Below are positions 54,816 to 63,031 of a stretch of 64,000 bases of DNA, piece after piece (the first letter of the stretch is position 1; each line of letters opens with the position of its first letter). This stretch comes from Gemmiger formicilis (GTDB lineage Bacteria; Bacillota; Clostridia; Oscillospirales; Ruminococcaceae). The DNA lies in the NCBI RefSeq assembly GCF_016900095.1, contig NZ_JACJJP010000013.1, positions 19,580 to 83,579 on the forward strand, given 5' to 3'. The notes beneath the pieces are model-generated. The model ran no database searches. It worked only from the letters and a program-made list of their open reading frames with translations, and had not been told where the DNA came from. A program made the position numbers and the translations under genes.

Positions 54816-54830
54816 TCTATTAAAACCTCC

Positions 54831-55199
54831 TTACAGCGATTCGGGAGCCAGGGACAGGATCTTGGTGTAGCCGGCGTCGCGCAGTTCGCGGGCGACGGGT
54901 CCAAAGATACGGGTGCCCTTGGGGCTCTTGTCAGCCATGACGATGACGGCGGCGTTCTCATCAAAACGGATGTAAGAACCGTCGTCACGGCGCAGGCCAT
55001 GCTTGCTGCGGACGATAACGGCCTTGACCACATCGCCCTTCTTCACGGTGCCGCCGGGGGCAGCCTTCTTGACGCTGCACACAACGACGTCGCCGATGTT
55101 GGCATATCTCTTACGGGTACCGCCCAGTACACGGAAGCACATTAACTCCTTGGCACCGGTGTTGTCGGCAACTTTGAGATAAGTTTGCATCTGAACCAT
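54831..55199 (-). CDS. rplN: 50S ribosomal protein L14
   Basis: 122 residues. [20 protein letters not shown] and [20 protein letters not shown] are diagnostic. It forms intersubunit contacts. AAGGAGG precedes the start; 33-base gap to rpsQ. Confidence 0.98.
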   Translation of the reverse strand: MVQMQTYLKVADNTGAKELMCFRVLGGTRKRYANIGDVVVCSVKKAAPGGTVKKGDVVKAVIVRSKHGLRRDDGSYIRFDENAAVIVMADKSPKGTRIFGPVARELRDAGYTKILSLAPESL

Positions 55200-55232
55200 C
55201 TTTCAGGTCCTCCTTTCAAAGTACCAGGCTGA

Positions 55233-55487
55233 TTATTTCGCTTTCTCGATGATCTTCACCAGACGCCAGTTGACGTCCTTGGAAAGCTTGCGGGTCTCCA
55301 TGATCTCGACGCGGTCACCGATGCCGGCCTCGCCGTTCTCGTCATGGGCCTTGAATTTCTTGGTGCGCTTCATGATCTTTTTGTAGAGGGGGTGCTGGAC
55401 GCTGTCCTTGACGGCGACAACGATGGTCTTGTCCATCTTGTCGGACACGACGACGCCCACACGGCTCTTTCTCAGATTACGTTCCAT
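55233..55487 (-). CDS. rpsQ: 30S ribosomal protein S17
   Basis: 84 residues. [20 protein letters not shown] (OB-fold), [20 protein letters not shown] and the [24 protein letters not shown] end identify S17, an early 16S rRNA binder. Confidence 0.98.
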   Translation of the reverse strand: MERNLRKSRVGVVVSDKMDKTIVVAVKDSVQHPLYKKIMKRTKKFKAHDENGEAGIGDRVEIMETRKLSKDVNWRLVKIIEKAK

Positions 55488-55502
55488 GTTTTACCCTCCC
55501 TC

Positions 55503-55700
55503 TTACGCGTTCTTCGCGTTCTTTTCCGCCATGATGGTCATCACGCGAGCGATGTCCTTCTTGACGGTCTCGATGCGCAGCGGGTTTTCCAGCTGGTTGA
55601 TGGCGTGCTGAAAGCGCAGGTTGAACAGTTCCGCTTTCAGATCTTTGAGCTGCTTTGCCAGCTCAACATCGGTCATTTCGCGCAGTTCAGTGGCTTTCAT
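55503..55700 (-). CDS. rpmC: 50S ribosomal protein L29
   Basis: 65 residues of two helices: [20 protein letters not shown] and [20 protein letters not shown], the L29 pattern. It lies at the tunnel exit where chaperones and SRP dock. Its start overlaps the end of rplP by four bases. Confidence 0.98.
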   Translation of the reverse strand: MKATELREMTDVELAKQLKDLKAELFNLRFQHAINQLENPLRIETVKKDIARVMTIMAEKNAKNA

Positions 55701-56137
55701 TCAGCGTCGCCCTCCTTCACAGTGTCGATTTCTTCGCGCTTGACGAACTTGCAGCGCACCGGCAGCTTGTGAGAGGCCAGGCGCAGAGATTCACGCGCGG
55801 TCGCCTCATCAACATCAGCGATTTCAAACAGCACACGGCCGGGCTTGACAACGGCCACCCAGTATTCCGGGCTGCCCTTGCCGGAGCCCATGCGGGTGCC
55901 GGCCGGCTTTTCGGTAACAGGCTTGTCCGGGAAGATCTTGATCCAGACCTTGCCGCCACGCTTGATATAACGGGTCATGGCAACACGGGCTGCCTCGATC
56001 TGGTTGGAAGTGATCCATGCCGGCTCCAGAGCAACCAGGCCGTACTGGCCCTGGTTGACCTTGTTGCCACGCATGGCCTTGCCGGTCATGCGGCCGCGCT
56101 GAACGCGGCGGTATTTAACACGTTTCGGCAGTAACAT
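55697..56137 (-). CDS. rplP: 50S ribosomal protein L16
   Basis: 146 residues. [20 protein letters not shown], then [20 protein letters not shown] and [20 protein letters not shown] are L16 signatures. It positions A-site tRNA. The ATG shares a base with the rpsC stop region (one-base overlap) and the stop overlaps rpmC. Confidence 0.98.
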   Translation of the reverse strand: MLLPKRVKYRRVQRGRMTGKAMRGNKVNQGQYGLVALEPAWITSNQIEAARVAMTRYIKRGGKVWIKIFPDKPVTEKPAGTRMGSGKGSPEYWVAVVKPGRVLFEIADVDEATARESLRLASHKLPVRCKFVKREEIDTVKEGDAE

Positions 56138-56835
56138 TACTGTTTGCCTCCTTCCTTCTTGGCAGCGGTCTTGGCGCCCTTCAGGATCTCACCCTTGTAG
56201 ATCCAGACCTTGACGCCGACCTTGCCGTAGGTGGTGTTGGCCTCAGCGAAGCCGTAGTCGATGTCAGCACGCAGGGTCTGCAGGGGGATGGTGCCTTCGT
56301 GGTAGCTTTCCACGCGGGCGATGTCGGCGCCAGCCAGACGGCCGGAGCAGGTGACCTTGATGCCCTTGGCAGGCACGCCGCCGCGGGGCTGCATGGCGTT
56401 GCGGATAACCTGCTTCATCGCACGGCGGAACGCGATGCGGCGCTCCAGCTGAGAAGCCACGTCCTCAGCCACCAGCTGAGCGGTGGTGGAGGTGCCCTTG
56501 ACTTCGACGATGTTCAGGTTGACGTTCTTGCCGGTCATCTTGGCGAGCTGCTTTTCCAGCTTGGCGCTCTCAGCGCCGCCCTTGCCGATGACGATGCCCG
56601 GCTTGGCGCAGAACACGTTGACCTTGACACGGGGGTTGCCGGTCTGGCTGTCAACGGTACGCTCGATTTCAATCTTGGGGATACCGGCGGAATACAGCTG
56701 CTTCTTCAGCGTGGTGCGGATCTTGTGATCCTCCACCAGGGTGTCGCCGAAAGCCTGCTTAGAGGTAAACCAGCGGCTGTCCCAATCCTTGATAACACCC
56801 ACGCGCATGCCGTGGGGATTGACTTTCTGGCCCAT
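56137..56835 (-). CDS. rpsC: 30S ribosomal protein S3
   Basis: 232 residues. N-terminal [22 protein letters not shown] domain [20 protein letters not shown] (about 75-94) and the C-terminal [20 protein letters not shown]. It lines the mRNA entry channel and has helicase activity. A lysine-rich tail follows. Confidence 0.98.
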   Translation of the reverse strand: MGQKVNPHGMRVGVIKDWDSRWFTSKQAFGDTLVEDHKIRTTLKKQLYSAGIPKIEIERTVDSQTGNPRVKVNVFCAKPGIVIGKGGAESAKLEKQLAKMTGKNVNLNIVEVKGTSTTAQLVAEDVASQLERRIAFRRAMKQVIRNAMQPRGGVPAKGIKVTCSGRLAGADIARVESYHEGTIPLQTLRADIDYGFAEANTTYGKVGVKVWIYKGEILKGAKTAAKKEGGKQ

Positions 56836-56847
56836 TTGTTTACCTCC

Positions 56848-57183
56848 TTACTCTTTCTCTTTCAGCACAACAGTCATATGGCTGGTGCGCTTGAGGATGC
56901 GGTACGCACGGCCCTGTGCGCGGGGCATGATACGCTTCAGCGTGGGGCCGGGGCAGACGTAGCATTCGGCAACGTACAGGCTGTTGCGGTCCATGTTGAA
57001 GTTGTTTTCGGCATTGGCCGCGGCCGAGTTGACCAGTTTCAGAAGGGGCTCGCAGGCCGCCTTCGGGGTATACTGCAAAATAGCCAGCGCTTCGTCCAGG
57101 GGCTTGTTACGGATGAGGTCCATCACGATCGAAACCTTGCGAGGACTGATGCGGGCGTAACGGAGAATAGCCCGTGCTTCCAT
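56848..57183 (-). CDS. rplV: 50S ribosomal protein L22
   Basis: 111 residues. [40 protein letters not shown] and [20 protein letters not shown] are typical; the beta-hairpin in this last part lines the exit tunnel. 17 bases after rpsS. Confidence 0.98.
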   Translation of the reverse strand: MEARAILRYARISPRKVSIVMDLIRNKPLDEALAILQYTPKAACEPLLKLVNSAAANAENNFNMDRNSLYVAECYVCPGPTLKRIMPRAQGRAYRILKRTSHMTVVLKEKE

Positions 57184-57200
57184 CTTATGCTCCTCCTCTC

Positions 57201-57476
57201 TTATTTACCGGTGGTCTTGCCGCCGGCGTGACCCGAGAACTTACGGGTCGGGGCGAACTCGCCCAGCTTGTGACCAACCATATCTTCGGTGACGTAAACG
57301 GGCACATGCTTGCGGCCGTCATGCACAGCGAAGGTGTGGCCAACGAACTCCGGGAAGATGGTGGAGGCGCGGCTCCAGGTCTTGACGACGCTCTTCTTGC
57401 CGCTTTCGTTCATGGCTTCGACTTTCTTCATCAGAGAAGGCAGGACGTAAGGGCCTTTTTTGGTGCTGCGAGACAT
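57201..57476 (-). CDS. rpsS: 30S ribosomal protein S19
   Basis: 91 residues. [40 protein letters not shown] and [17 protein letters not shown] are S19 hallmarks. It sits in the 30S head with S13. Confidence 0.98.
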   Translation of the reverse strand: MSRSTKKGPYVLPSLMKKVEAMNESGKKSVVKTWSRASTIFPEFVGHTFAVHDGRKHVPVYVTEDMVGHKLGEFAPTRKFSGHAGGKTTGK

Positions 57477-57491
57477 AGTACTTTACCTCCC

Positions 57492-58322
57492 TTAACCTTT
57501 GGCGCGCTTGACGATGAACTTGTCGGAGCGAGCATGATGTTTGCGAGTCTTGAGGCCCAGAGCCGGCTTGCCCCACGGGGTGCGCGGGCTGCTGTGGCCG
57601 ACCGGGGCGCGGCCTTCGCCGCCGCCGTGCGGGTGATCGCAGGGGTTCATGACGGTGCCGCGGCTGCCGGGACGCACGCCCATGTGGCGCTTGCGGCCGG
57701 CCTTGCCCAGGTTGACGTTCTCATGGTCAAGATTGGAAACCACACCGATGGTCGCAATGCAGTTCAGCGGGACGTTGCGCATCTCGCCGGAAGGCAGACG
57801 GACCAGAGCGTAGCCGTTCTCTTTAGCCATCAGCTGAGCCATGACACCGGCGGAACGGACCAGCTGGCCGCCCTTGCCGGGATACAGCTCGATGTTGTGG
57901 ATCATGGTACCGACGGGGATGTTCTCGAAGGGCAGAGCGTTGCCCGGCTTGATATCCGCGTGGGGGCCGGCCATGACCTTGTCGCCCACCTTCAGGCCAT
58001 CGGGAGCCAGAATGTAGCTCTTGACGCCGTCTTCATATTCGACCAGCGCGATGAAAGCGGAGCGGTTCGGATCGTATTCCAGCGTCTGGACAGTGGCGGG
58101 GACATCAAACTTGTTGCGCTTGAAGTCGATGACACGGTACTTGACGCGGTTGCCGCCGCCGTGGTGACGGACGGTGATCTTGCCGGTGTTGTTGCGGCCG
58201 GCATGCTTCTTCTTGGGTTCCAGCAGGCTGCGCTCGGGTTCGACCTTGGACAGCACGCTGTAATCGGTAACAGTCATGCCGCGGCGGCCGGGCGTAGTCG
58301 GCTTGTACTTTTTGATCGCCAT
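57492..58322 (-). CDS. rplB: 50S ribosomal protein L2
   Basis: 276 residues from the ATG at 58322, chosen for the AAAGGAG upstream; a longer in-frame reading has none. [40 protein letters not shown] and the catalytic-centre loop [19 protein letters not shown] are complete. Needed for subunit joining and peptidyl transfer. The 99-base gap before it contains GAGCCT-GCCGA-AGGCTC, a small hairpin. Confidence 0.98.
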   Translation of the reverse strand: MAIKKYKPTTPGRRGMTVTDYSVLSKVEPERSLLEPKKKHAGRNNTGKITVRHHGGGNRVKYRVIDFKRNKFDVPATVQTLEYDPNRSAFIALVEYEDGVKSYILAPDGLKVGDKVMAGPHADIKPGNALPFENIPVGTMIHNIELYPGKGGQLVRSAGVMAQLMAKENGYALVRLPSGEMRNVPLNCIATIGVVSNLDHENVNLGKAGRKRHMGVRPGSRGTVMNPCDHPHGGGEGRAPVGHSSPRTPWGKPALGLKTRKHHARSDKFIVKRAKG

Positions 58323-58421
58323 GGTAGTACTCCTTTTTAGTATCTTATGAATTTTTGTCGGGGTCATATCCCCATAGCTGAGCCTTCGGCAGGCTCGAAA
58401 GGATCAGGCGAAGTTGCCCGA

Positions 58422-58715
58422 TCAGGTCATGCTGGTGAAGAACTCGATCTCCTTGGAGTCGGGAGTCAGCGTGACGATGGCCTTCTTGCTCTTGGCGGTG
58501 TAGCCGGCATGCAGGCCCTGGCGGCGGTACTTGCCGCGCACGGAAATGGTGTTGACCTTGGCGACCTTGACGCCGAACAGCTCTTCAACAGCGTTGGCAA
58601 TGTCGACCTTGGTGGCGTCGGTAGCGACCTTGAAGGTGTACTTCTTGTCAGCGATACCGGCCATGGAATTCTCGGTGATGACCGGAGCGAGAACGATATC
58701 CTGTGCGAATTTCAT
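58422..58715 (-). CDS. rplW: 50S ribosomal protein L23
   Basis: 97 residues. DIVLAPVITENSMAGIADKK, VEELFGVKVAKVNTISVRGK fit L23. It is the docking site for trigger factor and SRP at the tunnel exit. ATG overlaps the rplD stop by one base. Confidence 0.98.
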   Translation of the reverse strand: MKFAQDIVLAPVITENSMAGIADKKYTFKVATDATKVDIANAVEELFGVKVAKVNTISVRGKYRRQGLHAGYTAKSKKAIVTLTPDSKEIEFFTSMT

Positions 58716-59338
58716 CAGCCCAGTACCTCCTCAAGTTTCTTGGCCGCGTCCAGGCTGATGATCATCTTCTCGGCGTTGACAACGTCGTAGGTGTTCACGC
58801 TGGTAGCGGTGGTGGTTTTGACGCCCGGAATGTTGGCGGCGCTCTTGACGAACTTGGCGTCCACAACATCGTTGACAACCAGGTTCTTCTTGCCGGCGCC
58901 GACAGCAGCCAGCATGGCAACCACGGTCTTGGTCTTGTACTCTTCGACAGCCATCTTGTCCACGACGATCATGTTGCCGTTGGCAGCCTTGTCGGACAGG
59001 GCGCTGAGCACGGCCAGACGCTTGACCTTCTTGTTGATGCGGTAGCTGTAATCACGGGGCTTGGGGCCCAGAGCAACGCCGCCGTGGGTCCACTGCGGAG
59101 CGCGGATAGAGCCCTGACGCGCATGGCCGGTGCCCTTCTGACGCCACGGCTTGCGGCCGCCGCCACGGACTTCCTTGCGGATCTTGGTGTTCTGGGTGCC
59201 CTGGCGCTGGTTGGCCAGGAAGTTGACGACCGCCTCATGGACGGCCTTCTCGTTCGGGGTGATCCCGAAGACGGCGTCGGAAAGCTCAACGGTGGAAACT
59301 TTCTTGCCGTTCATATCGACGACATCAAATTTAGCCAT
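58715..59338 (-). CDS. rplD: 50S ribosomal protein L4
   Basis: 207 residues. The extended loop GGGRKPWRQKGTGHARQGSI (about 62-81) reaches into the tunnel wall, preceded by QGTQNTKIRKEV. In Escherichia coli L4 represses its own operon through the S10 leader; a different, structured leader is present here, and whether L4 acts on it is unknown. Confidence 0.98.
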   Translation of the reverse strand: MAKFDVVDMNGKKVSTVELSDAVFGITPNEKAVHEAVVNFLANQRQGTQNTKIRKEVRGGGRKPWRQKGTGHARQGSIRAPQWTHGGVALGPKPRDYSYRINKKVKRLAVLSALSDKAANGNMIVVDKMAVEEYKTKTVVAMLAAVGAGKKNLVVNDVVDAKFVKSAANIPGVKTTTATSVNTYDVVNAEKMIISLDAAKKLEEVLG

Positions 59339-59352
59339 TGTGTTTTCCTCCC

Positions 59353-59985
59353 TTACGCTTTGACGCTGTCGTGGATGGTAACCACAGAGCCCTTCGGGCC
59401 GGGGATGGCGCCCTTGACAGCGATCAGGTTGTTTTCAGCATCCACCTTGACGATGCTGAGGTTCTGCACGGTCACACGCACAGCGCCCATATGGCCGGGC
59501 AGCTTCTTGCCCTTGAACACACGGGACGGGGTGGAAGTGGAGCCGTTGGAACCGGCATGGCGGCTGACGGGGCCGGTGCCGTGGCTTTCACGCAGACGAT
59601 GCTGGCCAAAGCGCTTGATAACGCCCTGGTAGCCCTTGCCCTTGGAAGTGCCAACCACGTCGACCTTGTCGCCGGCGGTGAAGACATCAGCCTTCAGGAT
59701 GTCGCCCACGTTCAGGGCGGCGATGTCGTCGAAGCGGAACTCACGCAGGGTGCGCTTGGCGGCGACGTCGGCCTTCTCGAAGTGGCCCTTGGCAGCCTTG
59801 TTGACTTTCTTGGCGGAAACTTCGCCGAAGCCAAGCTGGACAGCCTGGTAACCGTCGCTCTCAACGGTCTTCTTCTGCACGACGGTGCAGGGGCCGGCCT
59901 CGATCACGGTAACCGGGACAACCTTGCCGTTCTCGTCGAACAGCTGGGTCATACCCAGCTTCTTGCCGATGATACCTTTTTGCAT
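59353..59985 (-). CDS. rplC: 50S ribosomal protein L3
   Basis: 210 residues. [20 protein letters not shown] and the central loop [20 protein letters not shown] (about 129-148) approach the peptidyl-transferase centre. TAGGAGG precedes the ATG. Unusually, 174 bases of folded non-coding sequence separate it from rpsJ. Confidence 0.98.
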   Translation of the reverse strand: MQKGIIGKKLGMTQLFDENGKVVPVTVIEAGPCTVVQKKTVESDGYQAVQLGFGEVSAKKVNKAAKGHFEKADVAAKRTLREFRFDDIAALNVGDILKADVFTAGDKVDVVGTSKGKGYQGVIKRFGQHRLRESHGTGPVSRHAGSNGSTSTPSRVFKGKKLPGHMGAVRVTVQNLSIVKVDAENNLIAVKGAIPGPKGSVVTIHDSVKA

Positions 59986-60159
59986 TGTTTTTTCCTCCTA
60001 AAAAGGTTATTGGTTGGTGGGGGTCAACGGTGCCTCCATCAACATGACCTCTCCGCGGTCATTCATCTTGGTCTTGCTGCTTGCCTTGACGCCGCGCTTT
60101 GCCGGCGGTCAACGTTCACGGCCGTTCGGACCGGCGTGAGAGCAGCGTATATATAAGGT
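59986..60159 (-). promoter_or_regulatory. Structured intergenic region between rpsJ and rplC
   Basis: No gene. On the minus strand it can form ATGACC-GCGGAGA-GGTCAT (60044-60062, perfect 6-bp stem), a GACCGCCG / CGGCGTC arm (60088-60110, one bulge) and GCCG-GTCCGAA-CGGC (about 60121-60135). Possibly an internal control element or mRNA processing site. No convincing promoter was seen. Confidence 0.5.
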
Positions 60160-60471
60160 TTACAGCTTGATTTCGATGTCGACGCCCGCGGGGAGCTGCA
60201 GGCTCATGAGAGCCTCGACCGTCTTGTTGGACGGCTTCAGAATGTCGATCAGACGCTTGTGGGTGCGGGTCTCGAACTGCTCACGGCTGTCCTTATACTT
60301 GTGGACAGCACGCAGAATCGTGACGATTTCCTTGTCGGTGGGCAGGGGGATCGGGCCGGACACGCGGGCGCCGGTGCGCTTCGCGGTTTCCACGATCTTG
60401 GCTGCCGCCGCATCGATCAGGGATGCATCGTAGCTCTTCAAACGAATTCTGATTTTCTCTTTGACTGCCAT
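60160..60471 (-). CDS. rpsJ: 30S ribosomal protein S10
   Basis: 103 residues. [40 protein letters not shown] and [20 protein letters not shown] are diagnostic. It is the first gene of the superoperon and also serves NusG/NusB antitermination in many bacteria. TAGGAGG 8 bases before the ATG is partly enclosed by a hairpin in the leader. Confidence 0.98.
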   Translation of the reverse strand: MAVKEKIRIRLKSYDASLIDAAAAKIVETAKRTGARVSGPIPLPTDKEIVTILRAVHKYKDSREQFETRTHKRLIDILKPSNKTVEALMSLQLPAGVDIEIKL

Positions 60472-60812
60472 TACTTTCGCCTCCTAATTTAGTGTTGCCT
60501 TAGGCGAGCCGATAAATTACACACGCTTCCGGGTGTTCAATCTCTTCGCATGACAAAATCCGGTGAACCGCTAGGCAGTTCTCCCGGAAAGAATCCTCGC
60601 AAAGCATAGTTGGACATTGGTCCGTGCCGCAGAATGCAGCGCCGTACGTATCCCTTCGCATCCGTAATTCTTTCGCCCGGTTCTAAGATCGGACATACTC
60701 CGCGGAAAAACCCGCATCCTCTTGTTGGGCACAAGAAGTGCGGCAACCTCCCGCATCAACGCATATCGCCGGCTGTGATGAACGGATGTTCATCACACAC
60801 CGTTCGCAGCCA
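60472..60812 (-). promoter_or_regulatory. Candidate ribosomal-protein leader of the S10 operon
   Basis: About 340 nt of untranslated RNA. On the minus strand it shows a 10-bp perfect hairpin TGTGATGAAC / GTTCATCACA (60774-60797), an arm CCGCACTTCTTGT / ACAAGAGGATGCGG with a 5-base loop (60712-60743), an arm TCCGG...CCGGA with inner GAACTG/CGGTTC (60559-60588), and a terminal hairpin where TCGCCTAA pairs with TTAGGAGGCGA (60477-60507), enclosing the rpsJ ribosome site. This is the design expected of a translational autoregulator; the ligand protein is not known from sequence. Confidence 0.7.
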
Positions 60813-60818
60813 TGGAGT

Positions 60819-60847
60819 AGTATATCACACGTTGCCGTGTGTTGCAA
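60819..60847 (-). promoter_or_regulatory. Promoter of the ribosomal superoperon
   Basis: Minus strand TTGCAA (60842-60847), 17-base spacer, TATACT (60819-60824). The spacer itself is a near-palindrome CACACGGCAACGTGTG. Confidence 0.85.
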
Positions 60848-60919
60848 GTGTTTTTTCGGCCATTTTCCAAATTTTTTTGAAAAAATTCTGCGTTTTGCCG
60901 AAAGAAGAGGCCCATCCGG

Positions 60920-61891
60920 TCAGAATGGCGCTTCCGCTTCGGCCACACGCCAGCCGTCGGCCGTGGGAACCAGGTGTACAGGTGCATAATACAGCCTTCC
61001 CTGCCCTTCGTCAAGAGGGTTTCCTTCGTCATCCGTCACGCAGACGCAGACGGCAGCAAAGCGAAGGCTGCCGTCCGGTTGCTCTTCCGGTTCGGTACAG
61101 GTGAGGCCCGACTGCGGGATGATGTGATCGAAGGCATAGCCCTGGATCCACAATTCATCATCCGGCCCTTCCTTATAATAAGGTTCCTGCCCCATGGCGG
61201 ATACCGCTTCGGGGGTATAGACGCTTTCCAGCCAGGATTTTAACCCGGAGTAGGTATCGAAACGCACACCGGAGGTCACCTTGACATAGTCGGTATTGTC
61301 CGGCAAAGGTTCGGTGGTAAATCCCTGCCCATTGGATTCCATCTGGTAATAGCACAGCGCCAGTGCACGGGCGGCATCATCCGCCAGGGCATCGGGAAGC
61401 TGGTAGGCCCGGCTGTCATAGGGCTCAGGCATGCCGGGCATGGTCACTGTAACCCGGCATACTTTCGTCCGGGGGATGGGCCAGGCTTCGGACAGGCAGA
61501 GTTCGGAAACATTGCGCTGCAGCCTGCCCTGGTCATCCTCCGACACATACGGATTCAGTATGCGCAGTTCCTCGGCAGAAAATCCGGTCTTTGCCGCCAG
61601 TTCTTCCCAGGTCAGCCCCTGCCAGTTGCCTATATAATAAAGAGGCTGGCTCTGTTGCGGCAGCGGACCGCCATCATACAGGGTGGCAGACACCTCCCGT
61701 TCCACCGTCACCTGTTCCCGCTGTACCGCGGGAGTGGCCTGTTCGGGAGTGGCGGCCGGTTGGGCCGTTTCTGCCGATACGATCAGCGAAGCTGCTTCCG
61801 CGGATGAGGACTGCGGCGCAGCCGTGCAGGCAGCCAACAGCAGCGCAGTCAAGGTAAGTGCCGCCGGGCGATGCCACAGATGTTTCTTCAC
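60920..61891 (-). CDS. Lipoprotein with LysM-like and possible IseA-like domain
   Basis: 323 residues from a GTG at 61891, 9 bases after AGGGAGG. Signal peptide with lipobox LAAC (Cys22), then a low-complexity Ala/Pro/Thr linker. About 80-130 looks like a LysM motif (NWQGLTWEELAAKTGFSAEE, then LRILNPY). The C-terminal half (DTYSGLKSWLESVYTPEAVS) recalls IseA-type inhibitors of peptidoglycan DL-endopeptidases; this is a tentative comparison. It is related to the partial gene at the window's right edge. Last of three consecutive exported-protein genes. Confidence 0.75.
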   Translation of the reverse strand: MKKHLWHRPAALTLTALLLAACTAAPQSSSAEAASLIVSAETAQPAATPEQATPAVQREQVTVEREVSATLYDGGPLPQQSQPLYYIGNWQGLTWEELAAKTGFSAEELRILNPYVSEDDQGRLQRNVSELCLSEAWPIPRTKVCRVTVTMPGMPEPYDSRAYQLPDALADDAARALALCYYQMESNGQGFTTEPLPDNTDYVKVTSGVRFDTYSGLKSWLESVYTPEAVSAMGQEPYYKEGPDDELWIQGYAFDHIIPQSGLTCTEPEEQPDGSLRFAAVCVCVTDDEGNPLDEGQGRLYYAPVHLVPTADGWRVAEAEAPF

Positions 61892-61918
61892 TTTTTCATG
61901 CCTCCCTTTCGTTTCAGA

Positions 61919-62995
61919 TCATTCGGTTCCTGTCCGGGGCAGTTCCGCCGTATGCCAGCCATCCTCGGCCTTGACCCACAGGGTGGTGCCCTCCCAGGCC
62001 ACGCCGGGATATTCACAGGGAATGACCTCGGCGCCGGTGGCGTCCAGCAGCCCCCATTTTCCGTCCCGGCAAATGGCGGCATAGCCGTTTTGCAGACAGG
62101 CAGCGTATTTGGGCGCGGTGGGATCCTCCGGGTTGTTGTATTCTCCCTGGGTGCCCCAGACGGCCGAATAGACCGCTTCGGTTTTCAGGTTGCCGTTCCG
62201 GTCCACATAGGCCCATTTTTCCCCGATCTGTACCGGGGCCAGATCCTCGTGGAAGAACCAGCCCGCCTGGACGGCACCGGGGACGTAGAAAGCGGAGCCG
62301 TCCTTGCTGATATACCAGTACAAGGCGCCCGTCTCATCCGGCACCGGGTCTCCGGGGAATGCGGGGTCGCCCTCCTCCCCTTCCTCATGGGCGGAGAACA
62401 CCGGAAGGAGATCGCCGTAATCATCCCACAAGATATCATCCATCGGGTATACATCGCCGGGCGTTCCCATACGGTACCAGCGCAGGGCGCTCAGATCCAC
62501 GGCTGTGGTATCCCGGCCGGGGGAATCCAGATCATAGAAAAACAGATCTCCCAGTCCGCCGTGGCCGGGGCACAGGGCACCGTCCCCCGCTTCGGTGAGC
62601 TGGGCGGACAGGGCGTCAAACGCTTCCCAGTCCATAGCCTGCTCCGGGAACCAGATCCAGTGGTCCTCCGCCCCGCAGCGGGAAACCGGCTCGGTGGACC
62701 GGCAGGGCAGTACCTCGGTGCCGTCGGCGCGCATAAGTCCCCACAGCCCGTTCTGTGACATGGTGAAGTACCCTTCGCTGGGGGTGGAGGGTGTGGCATC
62801 GTATTCCTCGATAATGCGGATCTCCTCATAGGGCAGGCCAGGGTCCGGCGTGGCCGTGGGCGCGGGTGTGGCGGAAGTTCCGGCGGCGGGGCTTTCCTCC
62901 GCGGTGGCCGGCGTATCTGCGGAAGAAGCGGGGGCGGTACAGGCGGACAGCAGCAGTCCGGCCGCCATCGTCAGGCAGAGAAGGGTTCGGCGCAT
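61919..62995 (-). CDS. WG-repeat lipoprotein
   Basis: 358 residues, AAGGAGC before the ATG. Lipobox LSAC (Cys19) followed by a Ser/Thr/Pro/Ala linker to about residue 50. Three WG-type repeats are visible: QNGLWGLMRADGTEVLP near residue 80, GEKWAYVDRNGNLKTEAVY near 260 and RDGKWGLLDATGAEVIPCEY near 311. Such repeats form beta-rich surface domains of unknown function. 27 bases before the next lipoprotein gene, 36 bases after the partial one: an operon. Confidence 0.82.
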   Translation of the reverse strand: MRRTLLCLTMAAGLLLSACTAPASSADTPATAEESPAAGTSATPAPTATPDPGLPYEEIRIIEEYDATPSTPSEGYFTMSQNGLWGLMRADGTEVLPCRSTEPVSRCGAEDHWIWFPEQAMDWEAFDALSAQLTEAGDGALCPGHGGLGDLFFYDLDSPGRDTTAVDLSALRWYRMGTPGDVYPMDDILWDDYGDLLPVFSAHEEGEEGDPAFPGDPVPDETGALYWYISKDGSAFYVPGAVQAGWFFHEDLAPVQIGEKWAYVDRNGNLKTEAVYSAVWGTQGEYNNPEDPTAPKYAACLQNGYAAICRDGKWGLLDATGAEVIPCEYPGVAWEGTTLWVKAEDGWHTAELPRTGTE

Positions 62996-63031
62996 ACAGG
63001 GGTCACGCTCCTTTTTTCTGATAAGTAAGTG

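Noticed and set aside
60537..60759. Possible leader peptides of about 62-69 codons upstream of rpsJ
   Set aside because: Two overlapping frames without a ribosome site; the DNA is better explained by strong RNA stems.
61877..61888. Minimal three-codon frame ATGAAAAAGTGA before the lipoprotein gene
   Set aside because: It arises from the spacing between the ribosome site and the GTG start; nothing indicates it is translated for a purpose.
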